Made by a program: the position numbers and the translations under genes. A DNA stretch of 64,000 bases from Mangifera indica (Eukaryota; Streptophyta; Magnoliopsida; Sapindales; Anacardiaceae): assembly GCF_011075055.1 (NCBI RefSeq), contig NC_058149.1:6640449-6704448 (forward strand), given 5' to 3'. This document shows positions 25,480-36,824 of the stretch, piece by piece (within the stretch, counting starts at the first letter, position 1; each line of letters opens with the position of its first letter). The notes under the pieces are model-generated. The model saw nothing but the letters and a program-made list of their open reading frames with translations. It was not told where the DNA came from and did no database searches.

Positions 25480-26800
25480 AGACTTAGCAATTCGTTAGGA
25501 AATATTTACAGAATAATTTGCGTATTTATTATGTACATGGGATAGTTATAACTTTATTATTTGTTTTCCAGATTGAGAGGTTTGTGTGGATTGTCCACTT
25601 TATATATATTATATTATTGTACCCTCGTTTAAGAAATTAAATTAGAGTTGTATAATCTCTCAAATTAATTTTATTGTATCATAGCACAAAAGATGAAGAA
25701 GATGTCTAATTGAGAGATTGTTGCACAATGATCAGTGCAAGAAAGAAGATCTCTAGTATAAACAAGGAAGTATTGCCCACTACTTCATCCTAATCAGCTC
25801 AGGAAATTGTGGTCTCACAATCCTTCGGATCTAAATCATCCATACAAATCACTAATTACACTAGTTGGATGGAAAAATTCTTCCCTCAATGATCCTAATA
25901 AGTCCTTTAAGTAAATCGCGAAAGAGGAAAATGGGATATATTCACCAATACAATCAGACAACCTAATACTAAAGATCCAACATAAGCCACGTGGGAGCTC
26001 AACAATTCCATTGCCATGATCTGGTTGATTAACTCAATGGAACCCTGTATTAGTCACACTTATCTTTTCTTTCGAATTGTCAAAGCTATCTGGGATGTCA
26101 TTAAAGAGAATTACTTTGATCTCAAGAATGCCTCTCAAGATTTTGAGATTAAAAAACCAAAAAAACCAACTCAAAGAGATGCAACAAGACACTTCAAATG
26201 TGTTTAAATATTATAATGCATTACAAAGACTCTGGAAGGAGCTTGATGTGTTCTACAGACCCAATTGTGAAGATTTAGAAAAAAATTGTAAAATTTACGA
26301 GGCACCTCGAAAGGAACAGTTGCATGGCTTTCTTGTCGATCTTAATAAAGAACTATATGAACTGCGAACAAAATTTTGGGTTGTAAATTGTTGCCATCCA
26401 TTGGTGAAGCATTCTCGGACTACTACCTTGGTTGCCTAAAATTCCTTTGATCAATCTTGTATCGATCAAAAAATAAATTTGCATGTAGGACGACCATGGT
26501 GCAAGCATTGCCACAAATTTTGACACACTCACGACACTTCTTGAAAAATTCATGGGAAACCAGTGAATTGAAAGCCTCAAGGTTCCAATGAGAGCATGAG
26601 TTTTCAAGTTTTTTTTAAGGAGAAATCCTAGAGACCAAACACCAACAATGAGAAAATTGGTGTATTTTTTAACAAGGCTCAAGTTGACCAACTTCAAAAG
26701 ATTTTGAACCAATCAGTGAGTAGTAGTCCAAATCTAACTTATTGCACTTTTACTCATAAAGGTACTGTTCTTCATGCTTAGTTCCAACATACCTTGATCT
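25480..26800 (+). mobile_element. Ty1/copia 5' remnant: LTR end, primer site, gag
   Basis: An AT-rich LTR-like sequence runs into TTGTATCATAGC at 25,674-25,685 (10/12 match to the initiator-Met tRNA primer site). Gag follows: WELNNSIAMIWLINSMEP at ~25,988-26,045, then FRIVKAIWDVIKENYFDLKN (26,065-26,130) and YNALQRLWKELDVFY (26,212-26,256), the typical copia gag (UBN2) pattern. A CxxC zinc-knuckle remnant (PWCKHCHKF) occurs near 26,498-26,525. Frameshifts at ~26,150 and several stops disable it. No pol or 3' LTR was found. Confidence 0.7.
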
Positions 26801-28020
26801 TTGACTAAGGGCATATGATGGGTAATCTATTGTTGTTTTGCTCTTACTTCTCATCTCATGGAAAATTTAAAAATTCTCTAATTAAACCTTTCTCAACTAA
26901 TAAATCACCTAAGCCCGTTTTCAAATTATTTCAATGTGTCAACTCATATAATATTTTTAATAGTTGTTTCATCCCTACATAATAAATTCACGTTTTATTA
27001 GCACATTGTATACGTTTATCATATTTTACCATTTTAAACACGTTCAATCATATTATTGAACTTAAAACATATAAAACACGTATTTTATATATTTGTGATA
27101 TTAAAGTCTATATATTATAGGTTGTCAAATTTTTATTTTTTTTCTTTCACAAATTACCAAACTATGTCGTATTACAAAGCACAAAATAACATTGTTTTAT
27201 ATAAAGTATATAAAACAAAATCCGAAAATGGCAAGTTGTGTTCCTAATCTTTCAAAACCGAAATCTCTTACAATCACTTTTTTTTTTTTTAAATTTTTAT
27301 TTCCCATTAACAACTCATTATTTTATCTGTCAAACTATTGATGCTTGGAAACAACAGTTCACATCGTTTTAATGATCAAGGTAAGAAACTTATTATTTTG
27401 TATGATTTATATTAGAATAGTCTTGCAATAATAGATTTTGGCTTTCATTGTTTTGATTGTAATTAAAACTTAAGATATTTATAGTTGTATTTTTCAAAAT
27501 GTATTATTAACAATGTGTCAAATATATATATATATATATATATTATGTATTTTTTTATGTCCGAATTTTATAATCGTATTTCTACAAACATACATTTCAT
27601 TAGTTGTTGTATCATACCCATAATTTTTTGGGATTGAGTTAATTCTTCCATCCCATTTTCCCCTTTGTATCAAAGTTACACATTTTGCTTTGATAAGTGT
27701 TGAGATTTTGTAAAAGAGCACTATGGTACAGTTAGTAAAGATAAAGATAATAGGAAAAGAGAAGTAATAAAGAAAAAGTAAAAGAACACACTTATCCTTC
27801 TTTGTCTTAACTCTTAAATATATAGAGAAATTCTTTAACATTGAAATTCACAACATAATTGTTATTTTAACATTAATTACCAGGAAAATAGTCAATTGAT
27901 AACATTCAAATTTTAATAGCCTAAATAATGACTTCAATTTTTTAAATTTTTAGGAAAGTAAAAAATTCATAAAATTAATAATTTAATTAAGAAATATATT
28001 TTATAAATTAAAAAATTGTT
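26801..28020. other. AT-rich intergenic region
   Basis: No gene recognised. A (TA)n run spans 27,522-27,543. Confidence 0.4.
27522..27543. repeat. (TA)n microsatellite
   Basis: Eleven uninterrupted AT dinucleotides. Confidence 0.9.
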
Positions 28021-28033
28021 GGACTCATGTTTT

Positions 28034-28066
28034 GGGGCCCGCGATGCCTTAAGCCAGTATTGGGCC
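28034..28066 (+). promoter_or_regulatory. GGGCCC/TGGGCC motifs upstream of RPN6
   Basis: GGGGCCC at 28,034-28,040 and TGGGCC at 28,061-28,066 stand out in AT-rich sequence about 260 bp upstream of the inferred first-exon donor. TGGGCY (site II) motifs are common in promoters of plant housekeeping genes. Function is inferred from position. Confidence 0.4.
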
Positions 28067-28320
28067 GAACATAGGTGGTTAAGGAAATTGGAAACCCAAG
28101 GGGGGATTGAATTTGTGGAAGATGAGGGATGATTTTAGTATAAAAGAAACCTTAGAGGAGGTATTGGAATTTGTAACCAGCCTTTTGGAATTACCCAAAT
28201 TTTTAAAAATTAGAAAAACGTAGCATGTTACCCAAGTTACCGGTTACCTCTTTATAAAATTCAGCTTGTTTTCATTTCCTTCGCAGCCTTCCGATTATTC
28301 CAAACCCTTACTCTCTCACG

Positions 28321-30714
28321 GTACGTTTCGTCTGTCTCTCGATTCTTCTCAATCACTTTCAGTTCATTCGATTCTATATGGATGCTCCTATTGCGTTCTT
28401 AAATTGGATATGTTTGATTAATTTCTGTGTTCCTAGCTAGTGAAAAGTTGACTCTTTTTTTTTTTATTCTAATTGTTGTGTTTCTTCGTTTTTGGGCTTC
28501 GTTGGAGCTAATTAGTCTTTGTAATGGAATACCCAATGTTACTAAATTTAAACCCTGTTTTCTTTTGTTTTTTAGTTTATTTCATTTTTGAAATTGATTT
28601 GTTTTTGTTTTCGAAACTGAGATCTACTAGATTTACTATATTTTTTAGTGAATTAAAGTTTGAGAATTGTTGTGATTTGACTGTTAATATTATGGAACTT
28701 TGTTATTGAAAGAAGATTTGTGAACATTTTCTTGAGGTGTTTGAAATGGGTGCATTTGTTGCTTTCTTTTAGATTCTTTTGCTACTAGATGTGCCTTTCA
28801 TGTGTGAGTTTAGTGTGTCTTAAGTAATGCTTACTACTGATGTAAAATTTTAGGTCACGTGATTAGCATCTCAGATGCATGATAGACATTGATTTTGAGC
28901 TTCCATTCTGTGCTTGTTATCTTGATTTTCTCAGATGTTAATCTTATAATGGACCATTCTTTTGAGCTATTGATAAGGGAAGCTTACATTGAATTCATGC
29001 ACATAACATGTGAAATCAGAACACGTCATGCCTTGCTATAACATAAAAATTTTCATTCTTATTTAAATTTAAAAGAAAAGGTTGCTTAGATTGATTAGTT
29101 GAAGTGAGAGCAACTTTTTTTTTTTTGATTTTTCATTTTGGAATAATTGTTTTTTATGATCGGGCGTTATCTTTGCAGGAATACAAACATACAAAAATAA
29201 TAAATTGAGTGTATTATATGGTTCATCCAACCTATAACCCTTCCAAACAATTTGTGATTTATGCTAGATATTCAAATACTTCTTAGACTTAGGTTAATTT
29301 GCACCTTCTTCTTCATGTATGTTTGATACTAGAATATGCTTCTCATGTTTTCTATAATGAAAAACTTCTTTAAATGAGACATATCAAAGTGGTATTTTTT
29401 TTTTCTCTCTTTATGTGGAGCAGTTTTCTTTCTGATTCAATTGATCTTATGTCAGCAGCATTAGTATCATCAGTAGGAGTCTTTTTCTTATTATAATTTG
29501 TTTTACTGATGTCTTCAGGCATTCTATATTAGCATAATAGGATCCTTGGTAGCCCAAGAGACATTATTGATCTTATTCTCTGATATTATCATCAATAAAG
29601 TTTTCCATTTGTTCTGAGATGTTGAAGTTTTAGTTTTCTTTTATTTTTGGTGCTTCTGTTTTTTGGTTTGTGATAAATAGACAAGAGGCATGTTTGTTGG
29701 CTATAGGAATTCAAAAGAGTTAGACGGCCGACATGCCATATTATATGTATGAAAAGGCAAGTGATACTATTTTTCACTCTCTCATAATCCTTTTGATGTG
29801 TGTACAAAAAAAAAAAAATGAAAAAATGTGCTAGTGAGTACTATAATGAAGAGTTGTTGATATTGTCTTCAGTGTCCATGTAACCAAAAAAAAGTGAGGG
29901 TCAGAAAGGTTTACTATATTCGTGTTCATGATAAGGTATAACAGAATACTTGTTTCTTTGATGATAATTGTAGACTCAGACAATATGAACATCTAATATG
30001 TAACTGGTAATGCAAAACTGTTATATTATTGTATTACAAGTCGTGCGTGTCTGTTTGTGTATGTACTCAAACTCAAAAAATTAAACTAGTAGCTTTCTGA
30101 TAAAGATATTTCAGGGTCATTCAGCAGTTTGCTCATCCATTTATCTCCACTAAATCATTTTTCTTCTCTTTTAATTGAAATACAGGGGTTTTTATTTATA
30201 CTAAAAAAAAATAAACAATTGTTAATAAAGGTCCTCACTCTTATCTTGAACCCACAACAACACCCCCAACAACCCCCACACCCCCCCCTGAGAAGATTAG
30301 GTAATTGATCTGTTGTTTTCGGACAACCAGTTGTATTCTCCTTACTGTTTTAAATTGTTTCATTTAATGGCTTTAAATTAGTTCAAGCTAGAGACACTTA
30401 TTGGCTTTTTGTATAGTGTTGTTTCCTTGTGATATTTTGATTCGTGTGGCCTCTATTTCTACAAGTGTAGTGCATCATCCCCTTTTTTTTCTAATGGAGA
30501 AAAGGCTCAAAATTAATTTAACTAATTCTTCATTACTCCGATAGGCTAATGACAGGTTATCTTATTTCATCAGATTTATTTACATCTGTTTACATGACTT
30601 GATCATTTCTGTTATCACGGCAAAGATGGCAACTTTGTCTGCTTCATTTTGATTATAGACAATTCTTTAGCTTTTACTCTTCATAGTAAACAATTTGGAA
30701 TGCTTAATTTGCAG
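28321..30714 (+). other. Inferred 5'-UTR intron of RPN6
   Basis: A donor TCACG|GTACGT at 28,320/28,321 follows a CT-rich leader (TCGCAGCCTTCC... CTCTCTCACG), and the acceptor AATTTGCAG ends at 30,714. The latter leaves a 26-bp leader before the ATG at 30,741. The 2.4 kb between has no supported coding sequence. Long leader introns at housekeeping genes are common in plants. The pairing is inferred and needs transcript support. Confidence 0.55.
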
Positions 30715-30740
30715 AAGTTGAATTTTTCCCAGCTGTAACC

Positions 30741-32009
30741 ATGTCTTCATCGTATCTTCCTGCAACAACAGACTCAATTGCTCAGGCTTTAGAAGCTGAA
30801 AACCCATCTGAGGCCATATCTATTCTTTACCGTGTTCTTGATAGTCCTTCTTCCTCTTCAGAAGCTCTACGCATAAAAGAACAGGCCATCACAAACCTCT
30901 CTGATCTTCTTAGGGATCAGAACCGGGCTAAGGAGCTTTGCAATCTTCTTACTCAGTTGAGACCCTTCTTTTCATTGATCCCCAAGGCTAAAACTGCAAA
31001 AATTGTCAGGGGAATTATTGATTCTGTTGCCAAGATTCCTGGAACATCTGATCTCCAAATTGCTCTCTGCAGAGATATGGTACAATGGACTCGTGCAGAA
31101 AAGCGTACATTCCTTAGACAGCGTGTTGAGGCAAGGCTTGCAGCACTTTTGATGGAAAATAAGGAGTACTCTGAAGCTTTAACTCTTCTTACAAGCTTGG
31201 TCAAAGAGGTGAGGAGATTGGATGACAAACTACTTCTTGTTGACATAGACTTGTTAGAAAGTAAGCTACATTTTTCATTAAGAAACCTTCCAAAAGCAAA
31301 AGCTGCCCTCACGGCTGCACGGACAGCTGCAAATGCTATATATGTGCCTCCAGCTCAACAAGGCACCATAGATTTGCAGAGTGGCATTCTTCATGCAGAG
31401 GAGAAGGATTATAAAACTGCTTATAGCTATTTCTTTGAAGCTTTTGAGGCTTTCAATGCTCTTGAAGACCCCAGGGCAGTTTTTAGTCTTAAGTACATGC
31501 TGCTGTGCAAGATCATGGTGAGCCAAGCTGATGATGTAGCTGGGATTATTTCTTCAAAGGCTGGCTTGCAATATGTGGGGCCAGAATTGGATGCTATGAA
31601 AGCTGTTGCTGATGCCCATTCAAAACGTTCTTTGAAACTATTTGAGACTGCTTTGAGTGATTACAAGGCTCAGCTAGAGGAAGATCCAATTGTTCACAGG
31701 CACCTTTCATCCCTGTATGACACACTTCTGGAACAAAACCTGTGCAGGTTGATTGAGCCTTACTCAAGGGTTGAGATTGCACACATCGCGGAACTGATTG
31801 AGTTGCCAGTAGAGCATGTAGAGAAAAAGTTGTCTCAAATGATTTTGGACAAGAAGTTTGCTGGGACCCTGGATCAGGGTGTTGGATGTCTCATCATATT
31901 TGAAGACCCCAAGGCAGATGCCATCTACCCGGAAACTTTGGAAACCATTTCCAACATGGGCAAGGTTGTGGACAGCCTCTTTGTGAGGTCCGCTAAGATA
32001 ATGGCATGA
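30741..32009 (+). CDS. RPN6: 26S proteasome lid subunit RPN6 (PSMD11)
   Basis: An intact, intron-free 422-aa frame, the usual length for plant RPN6 (~420). RPN6 bridges the 20S core and the 19S base and stabilises the assembled 26S proteasome, which degrades ubiquitinated proteins in cytosol and nucleus. The N-terminal ~250 residues are an alpha-solenoid of TPR-like helices (for example ALTLLTSLVKEVRRLDDK and DYKTAYSYFFEAFEAFNALE). The PCI domain covers about residues 270-395, with the winged-helix part YSRVEIAHIAELIELPVEHV and the beta strands around DQGVGCLIIFED. The C-terminal helix ends LFVRSAKIMA, as in other plant copies. The start is the first ATG after the inferred leader intron, and it matches the family N-terminus. 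No breaks or missing domains. Confidence 0.97.
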   Translation: MSSSYLPATTDSIAQALEAENPSEAISILYRVLDSPSSSSEALRIKEQAITNLSDLLRDQNRAKELCNLLTQLRPFFSLIPKAKTAKIVRGIIDSVAKIPGTSDLQIALCRDMVQWTRAEKRTFLRQRVEARLAALLMENKEYSEALTLLTSLVKEVRRLDDKLLLVDIDLLESKLHFSLRNLPKAKAALTAARTAANAIYVPPAQQGTIDLQSGILHAEEKDYKTAYSYFFEAFEAFNALEDPRAVFSLKYMLLCKIMVSQADDVAGIISSKAGLQYVGPELDAMKAVADAHSKRSLKLFETALSDYKAQLEEDPIVHRHLSSLYDTLLEQNLCRLIEPYSRVEIAHIAELIELPVEHVEKKLSQMILDKKFAGTLDQGVGCLIIFEDPKADAIYPETLETISNMGKVVDSLFVRSAKIMA

Positions 32010-32499
32010 GAGGAGAGTTTTTCTGTTTTTATTTCTTAGATAGCACTCTTTTCAATTGCAGACCTCTCATGGTTGATTTGTGTTCTTCATTTTAATTGTT
32101 TCTGAATCACTGCTTACTTCATACTGTTATGGCATAATTGAAACATGTTAGCCATGTTCTTGCATTGTCTAACGAGTTCCTTAATCCTGGTACATTGTTT
32201 TACAAAATAGCTGTTTTTGATTTGCTCTCACAAATCTGCAGTTTCAATCTGGGAAATTTTACAGTAGTTTTAAGAGTCTCCTGAGTTTTAGTGTTGCTTT
32301 GGACACCCAGATATATGAAGGGCAGCCGAGGCCCTTGTAGGCTTGAATGTGTTGAGAATTTAACCTGTAGACGTGATTTTTCAGTTGAATGATAACAAAA
32401 AGGAGGATCAAATTTTAATGAAGTATACCGAGACTAATTTGCTTTTTGGTTTAGTAAAATGTATTTTTCATTGGACAAGTGACTACTAGTTATCATTTC

Positions 32500-32765
32500 T
32501 TCAGCAACGTGAATCAGCTGGTCCTCTCCCAGATGGAGATTCAACCCCAGTTGAACGCTTAACAAAGAAATTGGGAAATTGTCCATGTACCAACTATATC
32601 GATCATATAGTTGATAACAGACTCTCCTAATAAATCTGAAAGGCCAATTGCAGGAATACCAATATAGAAGTCAATGCAAGAAGATGATCTGCTATCTGCC
32701 AAATTCAAAATGCATGCTGCAGCCCCGGAAAAGAAAATTTCCATAGGCATTGCCTATAGTCTCAC
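32500..32765. other. Coding-looking fragment, unrecognised
   Basis: On the plus strand 32,503-32,628 translates without stops, including GPLPDGDSTPVERLTKKLGN. On the minus strand 32,559-32,750 is also open. Both look more protein-like than the surroundings, but I recognise no family and cannot choose a strand. It lies between the convergent RPN6 and MIF-like genes and may be a gene fragment. Confidence 0.25.
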
Positions 32766-33209
32766 CAGCAACAGAAGTTGAGGGACATTGTCCGAAAGCA
32801 TTAAGCTGCTATTGGATCATGGTTCAAAGTTGATTTTTCTAGTTAAGCTAGGGTCGATAAGGTTTAGATTAAACTACTTTCCTCAACTCCATCTCCAAAC
32901 ACCACCTATAGACTTGTTAACTCACACAATAGTTTCATCAAATCAGAGCTGTTTAAATATCAAATATCAAATGTACTAATGAAAAAAGAAGTTGAATATC
33001 TCGTGACTAATGAATAACAGGAAGAAGTGCCCAAGTCACCATTTTGTAAAAGTATAATATTGAAATGATAATAATTTCAGGACACAATCAAATGTACAAA
33101 TTTCATGCTTTCATCAGAAAAACTACATCTAAATGTTGAAAAAACGCATACAGTTAAAGTGCATCATTTCTAATGCCACTTTTGACATAAATGTGTAATG
33201 TCGAGATGG

Positions 33210-34371
33210 TTAGAAAGTTGAACCATTAAACCCAAAGAATGGGCGCTGCATCAGAAAGCAGACAAAAATTAGGATTAGTCCTTCAAAACAAAGATATACT
33301 AGTAAGACAATGTGGAAACAATATTCCTTTTTCTTAGAAGTGACAAAATCATTTTAATCAGGGGATTTCCCTATATAAATCTCTCTCTCTCTGTATATAT
33401 ATACATCCTTTTTAAAAGATCTCTATAGCAGTGTATTATTAATATCCTTTTTGTCCAAACAAATTGTGAAAATAACCAAAAAAATGAATGAGATGCAATC
33501 TGAAAGGGGAATTCTTGAAAGAAATGACAAAACAGTTAATCAATTGATTCGTTTTGTAACAAGTTATCATATTACCTGAGCATCATAAAATTTGATATAA
33601 AAGCGTGAGGCGTCAATTGAAAGCTTAGTTTGAAGAATCTCAGCAATGATTGAGCTCAATTTTCCATTAACAGTAGGGCCAAGGCCCCCAATTGATATCA
33701 ATTCGCCATAAGCTGCTGGCGCTTCAGTCCCAGCAAATGCAATTGGAACTCCACCATTTATCAAAATCATCACATACTGAACAATAAAAATAAATTCAAA
33801 TTTTACATAAACAAAAATTCACATCGCCATAAGATAGAAAATGTCTATAAACTAACCATTCAACTATGCACATACAAACAAGTTAGAAGTACTTCCATAT
33901 AACCAAAATTTTTTGCTTTTAATCAAAATCATCACACACTGAAAAATAAACTTGAAATATAATTTTAACATAAATAAAGATTCGCATCGTCATACACTGG
34001 AAAACGTCTATGAAGTAACCCATTAAACTATGTATGCAGGAAAAGTTAATAATGTTGAATTTGGAAGCACTTCTCCATCTGTAAGAAGTGCTTCCAAAAA
34101 ACCCAAAGGCGCTTTTTTTTGGTCAATTTAGAACAGGAAAAAGCAGTTGGAGTGCAGTTTTGAAGAACGAAGAAATGGGTAATTGCGGAATAATTTGGTC
34201 GAATAAGTGGTAGTCCTTATACATATAGGAATACAATAAAAAAGAGAAAAGACAACGTACAGATTCAGGTTTGCCAATAATCTTAGCAACAGCTTTAGTG
34301 GCGTCTTTGAGAATGTCAGAAGCAATGACAGCATCAACTGGAACATTTGTGAACAAATTTAAGGTTGGCAT
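33210..34371 (-). CDS. MIF/D-dopachrome tautomerase-like protein (MDL), three exons
   Basis: Exons on the minus strand: 34,371-34,261, 33,776-33,576 and 33,245-33,210, all phase 0 with GT/AG ends. Joined length is 115 aa, the usual plant MDL size. MIF-family proteins are small trimeric tautomerase-fold proteins; plant MDLs resemble the animal cytokine MIF, and their roles are only partly known. Exon 1 gives MPTLNLFTNVPVDAV, keeping the Pro after the start Met that serves as catalytic base in the family, and GKPES with the conserved Lys. Exon 2 includes GTEAPAAYGELISIGGLGP and RFYIKFYD. Exon 3 encodes the tail FFGFNGSTF. The tail is not a peroxisomal SKL signal, so a cytosolic MDL1/2-like protein is more likely than an MDL3-like one. 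An upstream in-frame ATG exists nine codons earlier; the family N-terminus decides for 34,371. Confidence 0.93.
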
Positions 34372-34568
34372 GTTTCTTAAATCTGATCTTCTTCTCACCC
34401 ACTCACTCCTTTCAATGAAGATAACGCCTCCTACTGGAAAGCTACTTTGTGATGAAAGGACGGATCATTAGCCGCCCTAATTTTGTTGAAAGAACAATAT
34501 TTACATCTAGATTTGAAAAGTGGATTTTTAATTTTGTTGGTTAAATTTGTTAATAAAATTTACTAATA

Positions 34569-34577
34569 TTTTTTTTA
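34569..34577. repeat. 9-bp target-site duplication, left (TTTTTTTTA)
   Basis: Identical to 39,333-39,341 at the other end of the MULE. The sequence is low-complexity, so the match alone is weak, but it coincides exactly with the TIR ends. Confidence 0.7.
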
Positions 34578-34599
34578 GGGAAATTAAATAATTGCCCCT

Positions 34600-35625
34600 T
34601 TTATTAGGGCAATAAAAAATTTACCCCAAGTTTTGGGGTTTAAGCAAAAATACCCTTAAATTAAAGTATTTAAACAAAAATACCCCAAATATCCCCTTAA
34701 ATACCAAAACTACCCTTTTAAATTAAACTATTATTTTATTTAAGGGTAATAAACAAATTTACCCCTAATGTTGGGGTTTAAACAAAATACCCCTATTTTA
34801 AAACATTTAAACAAAAATACCCCAAAATAATACTAAAACTATCCTTCCTCTATTTCTATATAAACCACCTATCTTCCTTCATTTTTAACATATCTGAGAA
34901 AGATTTCTGAAAAGAGAAAATAAGTTCTTGTTCAGGATTTTGGGCAAGAAGAGAAAAGTTTGTCATTTCGAGGTATTTATCCTTGTCATTACTTCAATAA
35001 TTATTATTTTATTAATAATACAATTATATATGATATTTTATATAATAAATTATAGTTGTGTATAATAAGTAAAATAATAAAAATTAGATAGGTTATGTGT
35101 AATAATATTATAGTAGTATAGGATAACATGATATTACTTTAATCGTTATTATTTTATTAATAATACAATTTTATGTGATATTTTATATAATAAATTATAG
35201 TTTTGTGTAATAAGTAAAATAATAAAAATTAGATAGACTATGTTTAATAATATTATTCTGTCAAATTGAATTATGGAATAGGTATAATTGTGCAATAGAC
35301 ATTTGTAAATAGTATTTTCAGTTGTATTATTTATGTTGATTATGTATTTTATTTAGGCAATATACAAATTTACCCCAAATTTTGGAGTTTAAGCAAAAAT
35401 ACCCTTATATTAAAGTATTTAAACGAAAATACCCAAAATATCCCCTTAAATACCAAAACTACCCTTTTAAATTAAATTATTATTTTTTTAAAGGGTAATA
35501 CCAAAACATGATATATTTAAGTAGTCACAATATATAATTGAATTATGGAATATGTATAATTGTGCAATAAATATCTGTAAATAGTATTTTCAGTCGTTTT
35601 ATTTATGTTGATTATATATTTTATT
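34600..35625. repeat. Internal duplications at the left end of the MULE
   Basis: A segment with TTTACCCCAAGTTTTGGGGTTTAAGC (in pieces ~34,617-34,740) recurs at ~35,360-35,495. A second block with ATTATTTTATTAATAATACAATT recurs at ~34,999 and ~35,148. A third block with GAATTATGGAATA.GTATAATTGTGCAATA recurs at ~35,270 and ~35,542. The order suggests overlapping tandem duplications. Confidence 0.7.
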
Positions 35626-35728
35626 ATAGGATTAATCTAAATGGCTGAATATGCTTCAATTAGATATGGGAAAAATTAGATAGAAAAAGGGTGACAATGT
35701 TATAAAATATGTTTGAGGTACTAGGAAA

Positions 35729-36808
35729 TTGATTAAAATTTCAAAACACACATCATTCGAAGAATTAATTGAAATAGTGAGTGACAAGTGTAATATAGAT
35801 CGAAAGATATTTAAAATTCAGTTAAGCATGAAACCAAAGCATCTTGACGACGACATTCCGGTAGAAATTTCGAATGATGAAGATGTTGAGGTTCTTAACG
35901 GTCTATCTAATCTTTTCAAAGAATGTGTTCCAGTTTTTGTTATAACTACAGTTAATGATGATAGTTATAAGATTCAACAAGCAGATGAAGATTTATAAGG
36001 TGGTGAGCCGAGCAATTATCCAGAAAATCAAACTATTGGTGTAGAAGAGATTCAAAATATCGAGATTAATCCGAAACAAGAATTTATAGAGGAAGATTTT
36101 GCATATATAAATGAAGTTAATGTTGATGCATTGTATTGTGCAGAAGAATTTTTTAATGGGGACGAAACAACTTTTCCATAGTGGAGTGAATTTGATAGAA
36201 ATGTTGTACATGATATTCCAATCGAAGAATTAGAGGTTGAAGAGAAGACCTATGTTAATAAAGATATTGGAGGTACAAGTAGTTTTCCAGAAACAAATCC
36301 TGTTGGTGGGAATATTCGTACTAATGCATTTCATTGGTTACCACCTTTTCTTGATCAACCATCTACATCCAGAAGCTTAAAAGTATCAATTGATAGTGAT
36401 TCTCCAAAAGTTGGTACATTATTTTCAAGTAAACATTATGTCATTGATGCGATATATCAAGACGCGCTTCATAGGGGATATCAATTTTTGGTGAATGAAT
36501 CAAACACGATTAGATGGGTGGTTAAATGTCGTAACGAAGAATGTAAATGGCGTGCACGGGCAGTTAGGGTGAGAGAAAGTGATAATTTTGAATTACGTCG
36601 TATGGATAGCCGTCACACATGTTGCAGAGATCAGATATTACCTCATCATAGGCAAACAGGTGCCCGAGCTTTAGGTCAAATTTTGATGACCAAATTCATA
36701 TTAGTTGATCGTGTTTATCGATCGAAGGAGATCATTGTTAATATCGAAGACTGTAATAGCATGTATAATTATTATAAGGTTTATATGATTGTGTATATAA
36801 ATAGATGA
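35729..36808 (+). pseudogene. Truncated MuDR-family transposase (N-terminal part)
   Basis: The first block (35,729-35,998) resembles the PB1-like N-terminal domain of plant MULE transposases (KISKHTSFEELIEIVSDKC). The downstream frame continues through TAA at 35,996 and TAG at 36,178. It includes the MuDR DNA-binding zinc-knuckle region, with WVVKCRNEECKWRARAVRV and RRMDSRHTC (36,510-36,620). The reading ends at NYYK, where GGTTTATATG could be a splice donor, and no catalytic domain follows. Two in-frame stops and the missing catalytic part make this non-functional. Confidence 0.8.
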
Positions 36809-36824
36809 AATTTCTAGTAAAGTA

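Noticed and set aside
30953..31312. 119-codon minus-strand open frame
   Set aside because: Antisense shadow of RPN6.
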